Below, one piece after another: positions 1 through 5,799 of a DNA stretch of 15,731 bases; within the stretch, counting starts at the first letter, position 1; every line of letters starts with the position of its first letter. The notes below the pieces were generated by a model. It ran no database searches and had not been told where the DNA came from. It saw only the letters and a program-made list of their open reading frames with translations. The translations under genes were made by a program, and so were the position numbers. Origin of the DNA: Verrucomicrobiota bacterium (GTDB lineage: Bacteria > Verrucomicrobiota > Verrucomicrobiia > Chthoniobacterales > UBA10450); NCBI GenBank assembly GCA_003219095.1, contig QHPM01000224.1, positions 1-15,731 on the forward strand, written 5' to 3'.

Positions 1-120
1 GTAAGCTTCCTCCAGCAGCGGCGGGACCAGAGAGCTATTGGTCTGTTCGCGGTCCCAAGGGCAACCGCCTGCTCTGCGCAACTTCGCTACGATGTCGCGC
101 AGCTTTTCAAATTCAGTCAT
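1..120 (-). CDS. mazG: MazG nucleoside triphosphate pyrophosphohydrolase, N-terminal fragment (runs off window)
   Basis: Read on the minus strand from the ATG at 120, the first 40 residues begin MTEFEKLRDIVAKLRR, followed by GGCPWDREQT and then LLEEAY at the window edge. GGCPWDxxQT followed by LLEEAYE is the hallmark opening of MazG, which hydrolyses (d)NTPs to NMP and pyrophosphate and cleans the nucleotide pool; the LLEEAYE segment opens the metal-binding helix of the all-alpha NTP-PPase fold. The rest of the gene lies outside the window. The start codon and the second codon are the last bases of a palindromic repeat (116-196), so the gene's ribosome-binding region is repeat DNA. It lies downstream of the DUF2270 gene on the same strand, 79 bases beyond that gene's stop. 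The family call is firm despite the short length, because the motif is highly specific. Confidence 0.85.
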   Translation of the reverse strand, partial: MTEFEKLRDIVAKLRRAGGCPWDREQTNSSLVPPLLEEAY

Positions 121-196
121 TCTGAGCAAAATCGAAGAATCCGGTCGCGTTACCTTAAGCTTTCACATCGGGTCCCTCGACTGCGCTCGGGATGAC
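116..196 (-). repeat. 81-bp palindromic element at the mazG start
   Basis: The plus strand starts GTCATTCTGAGC (116-127) and ends GCTCGGGATGAC (185-196); these are inverted repeats matching at 10 of 12 positions. On the minus strand the core reads TTAAGGTAACGCGACCGGAT, closely matching the cores of the elements at 4812-4917 and 7463-7555 (AAGGTAACGCAACGGG and AAGGTTACGCAACGGG). The element fills the gap between the DUF2270 stop (200-202) and mazG, and its end supplies the mazG ATG. It could form a hairpin in the transcript between the two genes. Confidence 0.8.
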
Positions 197-199
197 ATT

Positions 200-919
200 T
201 CAAATCCGCCAGAGCGACCGATGCGCACCGAACTCCGTGATTTCCCCAGAGGACTTCTTGCCGACATAAATGGTGATACTGATGACGCAGGCAAACGTCC
301 CGATAAAAGTGCCCGCCACCAGCCAGGAGGGAATGTGACCGACCCGCAGGGCATGATAAAGCGCCCGCGAACTTGTGATCGGTTCGGATGCGTGCAGAAA
401 AATTTTCGTTACCCATGCCACCATGATGAGAATGAAAATGAAAACGTAATTTCGTTTCAACCGGCGCCCGATGGCTTCGAGTTTCGAAATCTTGAATGAC
501 GGCAAAATCAGGTCTTCGCAGACCAGCTTCTTCCATTCGCCCTGAAGCATCTGGCGGTTTTCCATCACCATTGGCACGAGAAAATGCGCTTCGAGCATCC
601 GCACCCGGGCGCGGAAGGCATCGTAAAACCGATAACGCCGGCTTTCGATCCAGAGCATTACCCAAACGATGGCGAGATTGAAGAAGAAGATGATATGGGG
701 GACATCGCGATTGGAAAAAGCAATGGTGATGATTGCGGTGCTGCTGGTAATGGCCCAGTTGGTCGTAATGTCGAGGCGCTGCCGCCAGACCATGATGCGC
801 CCGAGCTCGCCGCGATAGAAATGCGACATGGCATTGACGTAGCCGGGGTCATAAAGGCTGCGTTGCAACGAAATGGTTGCTTCGTCGGTCGGGATGGGCG
901 CGGTTTTTTCTGTTGCCAC
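200..919 (-). CDS. DUF2270 family integral membrane protein
   Basis: This 239-residue protein has the features I associate with DUF2270: an N-terminal YxxxMxHFYRGE-type segment, then RQRLDITTNWAIT leading into the first membrane pair, an ESRRYRFYDAFRARVRMLE amphipathic stretch, an EDL(x)nPSFK segment, a conserved RRLKRNY before the second membrane pair (FIFILIMVAWVTKIFL and a later LVAGTFIGTFACVISITIYV), and a polar C-terminus. Four transmembrane helices are likely; the molecular role is unknown. I chose the GTG at 919 (VATEKTAP...), because a TTG at 955 adds only low-complexity residues and would leave 17 bases to the divergent EIIA gene; the longer form cannot be excluded. The stop is followed within a few bases by the palindromic element that precedes mazG. 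Confidence 0.75.
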   Translation of the reverse strand: MATEKTAPIPTDEATISLQRSLYDPGYVNAMSHFYRGELGRIMVWRQRLDITTNWAITSSTAIITIAFSNRDVPHIIFFFNLAIVWVMLWIESRRYRFYDAFRARVRMLEAHFLVPMVMENRQMLQGEWKKLVCEDLILPSFKISKLEAIGRRLKRNYVFIFILIMVAWVTKIFLHASEPITSSRALYHALRVGHIPSWLVAGTFIGTFACVISITIYVGKKSSGEITEFGAHRSLWRI

Positions 920-972
920 GGTTCTTCGATTAACTGGATAACTGCTTCGCCTCAATATTCCAACTTTTCTCT

Positions 973-1434
973 ATGGCCATCACGCTGGCGGATATTCTCG
1001 ATGAACGGCAGATTGCATTGCAGTTAAAATCGCGCCGGCAAGCGAAGGCGTTACGCGAGATCATCGGTCTTTTTGGAAAAACGGAGAGCATAATAGAGCC
1101 CGCAGATTTTCTCGCACAGGTGCTGGTCCGCGAAAGGGGAAACTCCACCCTGGCCGAAAACAGTGTTGCCTTTCCTCATGCCCGCACAGAACTGGTCGAT
1201 CAAATCACCCTCGCGGTTGGCCGCAGCCGCGCTGGAATTCCATGGAACGATAGGGGCGAGCGCGCTCGTTTGATTTTTGTCGTTGCCGTTCCGCAACGAT
1301 TGCTGAACGACTATCTTGTCCTGGTCGGAAAGCTGGCACGCATCACCCAGAACGAGCAACAGCGCCAGGCCTTGCTGGCGGCACCGACCTCGGCTGAATT
1401 CATCGAGATCTTATGCAGCGCGGCCTCATTTTGA
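973..1434 (+). CDS. PTS EIIA type-2 domain protein (PtsN-like)
   Basis: A 153-residue single-domain protein. It begins MAITLADIL, and residues 56-71 carry the EIIA type-2 phosphorylation motif (GNSTLAENSVAFPHAR), with His69 as the expected phosphohistidine. The later segment LIFVVAVPQRLLNDYLVLVGKLARI matches the helix that follows in the mannitol/fructose-type and PtsN (EIIA-Ntr) fold. Such proteins take phosphate from HPr or NPr and either pass it to a sugar permease or act as regulators of carbon, nitrogen or potassium status. No EIIB, EIIC, HPr or EI gene is visible here, so a regulatory role is more likely than transport; that is inference. It is transcribed divergently from the DUF2270 gene (53 bp between the chosen starts). 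Its last nine bases overlap the end of the convergent rhomboid-like gene. Confidence 0.82.
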   Translation: MAITLADILDERQIALQLKSRRQAKALREIIGLFGKTESIIEPADFLAQVLVRERGNSTLAENSVAFPHARTELVDQITLAVGRSRAGIPWNDRGERARLIFVVAVPQRLLNDYLVLVGKLARITQNEQQRQALLAAPTSAEFIEILCSAASF

Positions 1435-2271
1435 TTCTTTCAACAAACGATTGCGCGCACGATCGAGCGTTCGTCGCTCACCCGGAGTGAGACTGCCAAT
1501 GCCGGACCTGGCAATTTTGTCGAGAATGGGATCGACCGACTCGGAGATGTCATCTTCTTCGCGACGCGTCGGAACGGGTTTGGGGACAACCTTAAACTTT
1601 GGTTTCGGCTGCAACCGGGCTTTGAAATTCTCCCACCAGATTAACTCTGGCCCAACCCCCCGCAGGCGGACAAAACAAAATCCCGCAGCGATACTCGTCC
1701 AAAGCACGGCCAGATCGGTCCAGGAATGGTAAGCCAGCAATTGCAAGGTGTAGATCGCGCCCAGAATCAATGCCGCCCATTTCGCTGTGATCCGCAAAAG
1801 CAGTTCGGCCGATGGATAAATGGTCGCGAAGGCCACAAAAATTCCGAAATGCAACGCGACCGATCCGGCCAGTCCAGTCCGTCGGCCGAAAAATCCCCAA
1901 AGTGTCAGCAGGAACGATGGCGTGAAAAGCAAAACCGCATAGAGAACGATGTAAGCACGTTGTCCGATGAATTTTTCTACCTCGCGGCCAAACACAAAAA
2001 GCATGTACATTTCGATCGCGAACCACAGCAATTGCATGGGCGAATGAATGAAGGCATAAGTCGCGAGCCGCCAGACTTGGCCGCTGCCCAGGACACGAGC
2101 ACTGTCGAACATCATGAGATCGAGCAAACCGCCACCGCCAGCTGCGATGAGAAGGCAAGTGACGATGGCCAGAGCAACATGGACGCCGACGAGAATTGTC
2201 GTTACGTCTACCGGAAAACGACCCATCCACGCGACCGGTCGATAATCGTCGGAAGTGGTCACCCCGAACAT
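1426..2271 (-). CDS. Rhomboid-like membrane protein, catalytic residues missing
   Basis: The 281-residue product begins MFGVTTSDDYRPVAWMGRFP. Hydrophobic helices lie at about 23-44, 66-94, 105-125, 134-152, 163-180 and 186-201. The layout is that of a six-helix rhomboid: VWRLATYAFIHSPMQLLW matches the WRlxTyxFlH-xx-Hllf region of helix 2 with its following FGREVEKFIG. The active-site motifs are absent: the helix-2 HxxxN is replaced by QLLWF, the helix-4 GxSG position reads GSVALHFG (136-143, Val where the Ser should be), and the helix-6 His is not found in TDLAVLWTSIAAG. The tail ILDKIARSGIGSLTPGERR with LDRA is a small helical domain common behind bacterial rhomboids. It is therefore probably a pseudoprotease. 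I chose the ATG at 2271; the frame stays open upstream only because it runs antisense to pckG. No clear ribosome-binding site is visible. Confidence 0.72.
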   Translation of the reverse strand: MFGVTTSDDYRPVAWMGRFPVDVTTILVGVHVALAIVTCLLIAAGGGGLLDLMMFDSARVLGSGQVWRLATYAFIHSPMQLLWFAIEMYMLFVFGREVEKFIGQRAYIVLYAVLLFTPSFLLTLWGFFGRRTGLAGSVALHFGIFVAFATIYPSAELLLRITAKWAALILGAIYTLQLLAYHSWTDLAVLWTSIAAGFCFVRLRGVGPELIWWENFKARLQPKPKFKVVPKPVPTRREEDDISESVDPILDKIARSGIGSLTPGERRTLDRARNRLLKESK

Positions 2272-2448
2272 GCTGAATAATCGGCCACGCTTTTCGGAGC
2301 GCAAGGGCGGCCGATCCACCGAACGCCCCGACTTGGCCCCGGACTGGTCAAACCATCGAAAAAATTCTTGGAGAAGCGGCGGAAGCGAGGGAAATTCGTC
2401 CCCCGCGCGATCGATGAGATCAACATCGTCTCCGGATCGCATGCATTT
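2272..2448. promoter_or_regulatory. Divergent intergenic region between rhomboid-like gene and pckG, with repeat-like motif
   Basis: These 177 bases separate two divergent starts and must hold the promoter of each, although I cannot name convincing -35/-10 boxes. On the minus strand 2307-2320 reads GGTGGATCGGCCGC, identical to the terminal 14 bases of the palindromic element inside uvrA at 6227-6335. This looks like a decayed or half copy just upstream of the rhomboid-like gene. Confidence 0.4.
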
Positions 2449-2865
2449 ATGAACAATCCCGCGCCTGCCATTTCGCCGCCCGCCGGAATCGGCGATCACA
2501 AACCAGCGAATCAGGCCGTGCTTGATTGGGTGCACGAAGTCGAGCTCCTGACCCAGCCCGAGAATATTTTTTGGTGCGATGGATCCGAGCGCGAAAACGA
2601 TTTTCTGATCTCGGAGTCGCTGAAACAGAAGGTATTGATCAAGCTGAACGAGAAGAAAGCCCCACGCTCGTATTTGCATCGCTCGAATCCAAACGACGTC
2701 GCACGGGTCGAGCAATTCACCTTCATTTGCACGCCGACGAAGGCAGAAGCCGGACCGACAAACAATTGGTCCGAGCCAGCAGAGACGTATTCGAAATTGC
2801 AGGGCTTGCTCAAAGGCGCGATGCGCGGACGCACCATGTTTGTCGTGCCTTATATTATGGGGCCG
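2449..2865 (+). pseudogene. pckG: Phosphoenolpyruvate carboxykinase (GTP), 5' fragment
   Basis: This reading frame encodes the N-terminal part of GTP-dependent PEP carboxykinase (oxaloacetate + GTP to PEP + CO2 + GDP). It shows ENIFWCDGSERE, then SYLHRSNPNDVARVEQFTF, ICTPTKAEAGPTNNW and finally GRTMFVVPYIMGP, all in the order and spacing of the family. Homology stops after MGP at about 2862. The frame itself continues to a stop at 3438 without PEPCK-like sequence, while the enzyme resumes in the next frame from about 2872. Family members continue from MGP with SPxxKxGxxxTDSxYVxxxMRIMTRMG; that stretch is missing. I chose the ATG at 2449, giving MNNPAPAIS; upstream codons look non-coding. As written, the product would be inactive. 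Confidence 0.85.
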
Positions 2866-4153
2866 CCCTGGCCACGATCCGAAAGCAGAATGGAACCGCG
2901 GGGTGCATTCGCTACTCGATGTCAATCCGGAGCGACGCTTCATTTGTCATTTTCCGCAAGACAACGCGATCCTCTCGGTTGGTTCGGGTTACGGCGGAAA
3001 CGTCCTCCTTTCGAAAAAATGTCTGGCGCTGCGCATCGGTTCTTACCTCGCGCGTCAACAAGGCTGGCTCGCCGAACACATGCTGATTCTTGGCGTCGAA
3101 TCGCCGGAGGGGAAAAAACATTACGTGGCCGCTGCCTTCCCGAGTGCGTGCGGCAAAACAAATTTCGCGATGCTGATTCCGCCAAAGCATTTCGCCGGCT
3201 GGAAAGTCACCACCGTCGGCGACGACATTGCCTGGATGCAAATTCGCGACGGCCGCTTATGGGCGGTCAATCCGGAGAACGGCTACTTCGGGGTGGTGCC
3301 GGGGACGAGCTGCAAGTCAAATCCGAATGCGATGAAATCGATCGAGCGCGACACGCTTTACACCAATGTCGCGCTGACGGACAACGGCGATGTGTGGTGG
3401 GAGGGCAAGGATGGCCCGCCCCCGAAGCACGCGATTGATTGGCGAGGCAACGATTGGACGCCGGATTCGAAGGAAAAAGCGGCCCATCCTAACAGCCGCT
3501 TCGCCACTCCGATGCGCAATAATCCCGTGCTCGATTCACATGTCGAGGACGGCCATGGCGTTCCCATCAGTGCGATTATTTTCGGTGGACGCCGGAGCGA
3601 TACCATGCCGCTCGTATTCCAGGCCTTCAATTGGGAACACGGCACCTACATTGGCGCGACCATGGCATCGGAAACTACCGCGGCCGCGACCGGCGCGGTT
3701 GGGCAAGTCCGACGCGATCCGATGGCGATGCTGCCGTTTTGTGGCTACAACATCGGCGATTATTTCCGGCACTGGCTCGAAACCGGTAAACGGCTGAGCA
3801 ATCCGCCCTTGATTTTTCATGTGAACTGGTTCCGCAAATCTTCGGACGGCAAATTTCTGTGGCCCGGTTTCGGCGATAACATGCGGGTATTGAAATGGAT
3901 TATTGATCGCTGCGAAGGGCGCGTCGGCGCCAATGAATCGGCGATTGGTCACATTCCGCGGATGCAGGACCTGGATCTCGATGAGCTCAGCGCCGTCTCG
4001 CCTAATCAAATGCACGAACTTCTAAAGGTGAACGCTGAGGAATGGATGGCGGAGATTGCCGGTCACAAAAAGTTTTTTGATTCACTGGGCGGCGTCGTTC
4101 CGGAGGAGCTGCTGAAGCAGCGCGAAAATCTCCAAGCGCGCTTTGTGAAATAA
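2840..4153 (+). CDS. pckG: Phosphoenolpyruvate carboxykinase (GTP), 3' fragment carrying the catalytic core
   Basis: PEPCK-like sequence in this frame starts near 2872 (HDPKAEWNRG), after a break from the frame used upstream. It holds the nucleotide- and metal-binding core: GSGYGGN (~2986), LAEHMLILG with a metal-ligand His (~3070), the P-loop FPSACGKTN (3137-3163), the kinase-2 motif VGDDIAWM (~3217-3240), NPENGYFGV, the guanine/substrate region SETTAAATG, and FHVNWFRK with WPGFGDNMRVLKWI near the C-terminus. The C-terminal end is complete at 4153. The first 10 codons after 2840 are not PEPCK-like, so 2840 is only where the frame opens and is not a genuine start. Both fragments together, plus about 32 missing codons, give roughly the normal 600-residue length. 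An enzyme of gluconeogenesis, expected in the cytosol. The missing part includes conserved core residues, so a functional product is unlikely unless the lesion is a sequencing or assembly error. Confidence 0.88.
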   Translation: MSCLILWGRPGHDPKAEWNRGVHSLLDVNPERRFICHFPQDNAILSVGSGYGGNVLLSKKCLALRIGSYLARQQGWLAEHMLILGVESPEGKKHYVAAAFPSACGKTNFAMLIPPKHFAGWKVTTVGDDIAWMQIRDGRLWAVNPENGYFGVVPGTSCKSNPNAMKSIERDTLYTNVALTDNGDVWWEGKDGPPPKHAIDWRGNDWTPDSKEKAAHPNSRFATPMRNNPVLDSHVEDGHGVPISAIIFGGRRSDTMPLVFQAFNWEHGTYIGATMASETTAAATGAVGQVRRDPMAMLPFCGYNIGDYFRHWLETGKRLSNPPLIFHVNWFRKSSDGKFLWPGFGDNMRVLKWIIDRCEGRVGANESAIGHIPRMQDLDLDELSAVSPNQMHELLKVNAEEWMAEIAGHKKFFDSLGGVVPEELLKQRENLQARFVK

Positions 4154-4162
4154 GACATTCCA

Positions 4163-4273
4163 TCATCCCGAATCGCACGGACGATGAGGGACCGCATATC
4201 TGAGGATGAAGCATACAAGTTATTTTGCGTGACCTATCAGCTTCCGCGAGGACCGTCACTTCGTTCGGGATGA
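4163..4273. repeat. 111-bp palindromic element between pckG and uvrA
   Basis: The ends TCATCCCGAA (4163-4172) and TTCGGGATGA (4264-4273) are perfect 10-base inverted repeats. They match the ends of the elements at 116, 4812 and 7463 (TCATCC[CT]GAG type), but the interior differs, so this is probably a divergent family member. It begins 10 bases after the pckG stop and ends 56 bases before the uvrA start. It could act as a transcript-end hairpin, though no T-tract follows. Confidence 0.7.
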
Positions 4274-4329
4274 CACGCGGTTTGGCGGGTAAAATTTGCG
4301 AAGCGCGGTCGCAGCGCGGATAATTTCCA

Positions 4330-5799
4330 GTGGGTTCGAAGGTCGTAGAAAAAAATTGCGTCATCGCGCCGGCTGAGCGTGGCTGCGTCGAAATCCGCGG
4401 CGCGCGCCAGAACAACCTCAAAGGCATCGATCTCGATCTCCCGCTTGGAAAATTAACCGTTGTCACCGGCCCGAGCGGGAGCGGAAAGTCTTCGCTCGCC
4501 TTCGACACTATCTATGCCGAAGGGCAGCGCCGTTACGTCGAGACCTTTAGCCCCTACATGCGGCAATTCCTCGAGCGCATGGACAAACCGCGCGTCGAGG
4601 ACATTCGCGGGATTCCGCCCGCGATCGCGATCGAACAATCGAATCTGGTAAAAACGTCGCGCTCGAGCGTTGGCACCATCACGGAGATCAACGATTTCTT
4701 GAAATTGTTCTGGGCTCGCACCGCGGGCGCGTTCTGTCCAAGCTGCGGCCGCGAAATTCGCCCGGAAACGGCGACGTCGATCGCGGATCAGGTGCTCGGG
4801 CTTTTCGGCGATCATCCCGAGTCCCGCGGGCGCGGGATCGAGGGATCGCGAGGCGAAACCTCAAAGGTAACGCAACGGGCTCCTTCGACCCCGAAAGCAT
4901 TCGGGGCTCAGGATGACCAGCGCAAGAACGGCAGAACTATTCTCATCACCTTCTGGGTCGGTGTTCCGGCGAAGGCCAAACCGCGTGACTTTTTCCAGTT
5001 TCTCCAGCAACAAGGCTACCTGCGTGTTTGGCTGAACAACAAAATCATTCGCGTAGATAGCGACGCAAAACTCGAGCGCCTGGGGGCGCGCGTTCAAGTC
5101 ATCCAGGACCGCATCGTCGTCAGCGAAGAAAATCGTGCGCGCTTAACTGAGGCCATCGAGACAGCGCTTCGTTTCGGTAAGGGCAAAATCAACGTCATTT
5201 CGTTTCCTGCGGAGCCAGACATGTCGCCTGCAATTTCGAAAACTGCGGCCGACACGGCCGCCGCTACCGGTAACGAGCACCCATTCTCCACCGGCTGGCA
5301 TTGCGCGCATTGCGACCTCGACATCCGCCCTCCTACGTCGGGGCTTTTCAGCTTCAATAATCCGCTTGGCGCCTGCCCGGAATGCCGTGGGTTCGGTCGC
5401 ACCATCGCGATTGATCTGAATCGCGCGATTCCGGACCGATCGCTCTCGATCGGACAAGGGGTGGTGCGCGTTTTTCGCGGGCAGGAAATGGGCGAATCCC
5501 AAAAGGATCTGCTGCGGGCGTGTGCTCGCGAGGAGATCGATGTGCATACGCCTTTCAACGAACTGTCCAAGGCCGATCAGGATTTTGTCATTAACGGTGA
5601 GAAACGTGGGGGCGAATACACCGATGACGATTACGAGAACGATCGCTGGTACGGAGTCCGCGGTTTCTTTCGCTGGCTCGAATCGAAGACTTACAAAATG
5701 CACGTCCGCGTCCTGCTCAGTCGCTATCGTGCTTATGTGAAGTGTCCAAGCTGTGAGGGCGGACGCTATCAACCGGAGGGCCGCCCTCCCGATTTCTGA
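4330..5799 (+). CDS. uvrA: Tandem-type excinuclease ABC subunit UvrA, 5' fragment (first ABC half of copy 1)
   Basis: UvrA is the damage-recognition ATPase of nucleotide excision repair. This 489-residue part starts from a GTG at 4330 and reaches conserved sequence at VEIRGARQNNLKGIDLDLP. The Walker A GPSGSGKSS lies at residues 47-55, followed by FDTIYAEGQRRYVETFSPYM and the UvrB-binding/signature region AIAIEQSNLVKTSRSSVGT. Cysteine pairs CPSC (~4736), CAHC with CPEC around LFSFNNPLG (the insertion-domain zinc finger, ~5306-5382), and CPSC with EGGRY (~5746) follow. An 106-bp palindromic element (4812-4917) is translated as extra residues. Homology ends at RYQPE (~5775); the next frame continues with [11 protein letters not shown]. 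Compared with the second copy in the same gene, about 15 codons are missing at the break. The frame terminates at 5799. Confidence 0.9.
   Translation: MGSKVVEKNCVIAPAERGCVEIRGARQNNLKGIDLDLPLGKLTVVTGPSGSGKSSLAFDTIYAEGQRRYVETFSPYMRQFLERMDKPRVEDIRGIPPAIAIEQSNLVKTSRSSVGTITEINDFLKLFWARTAGAFCPSCGREIRPETATSIADQVLGLFGDHPESRGRGIEGSRGETSKVTQRAPSTPKAFGAQDDQRKNGRTILITFWVGVPAKAKPRDFFQFLQQQGYLRVWLNNKIIRVDSDAKLERLGARVQVIQDRIVVSEENRARLTEAIETALRFGKGKINVISFPAEPDMSPAISKTAADTAAATGNEHPFSTGWHCAHCDLDIRPPTSGLFSFNNPLGACPECRGFGRTIAIDLNRAIPDRSLSIGQGVVRVFRGQEMGESQKDLLRACAREEIDVHTPFNELSKADQDFVINGEKRGGEYTDDDYENDRWYGVRGFFRWLESKTYKMHVRVLLSRYRAYVKCPSCEGGRYQPEGRPPDF
4812..4917 (+). repeat. 106-bp palindromic element translated inside uvrA (KVTQR family)
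   Basis: It begins TCATCCCGAG and ends CTCAGGATGAC, inverted repeats matching at 9 of 10 positions. The core AAAGGTAACGCAACGGGC is shared with the elements at 7463 and (reverse strand) 116. In the uvrA frame it encodes PESRGRGIEGSRGE, then SKVTQRAPSTP and ending AQDD. It falls between LGLFGD and the TILITFWVGVP strand, where UvrA homologues have only a short loop. Confidence 0.85.

Noticed and set aside
2272..2943. Long upstream extension of the rhomboid-like frame, antisense to pckG
   Set aside because: The extension mirrors conserved PEPCK codons on the other strand and has no rhomboid-like or signal sequence; the family opening begins at 2271.
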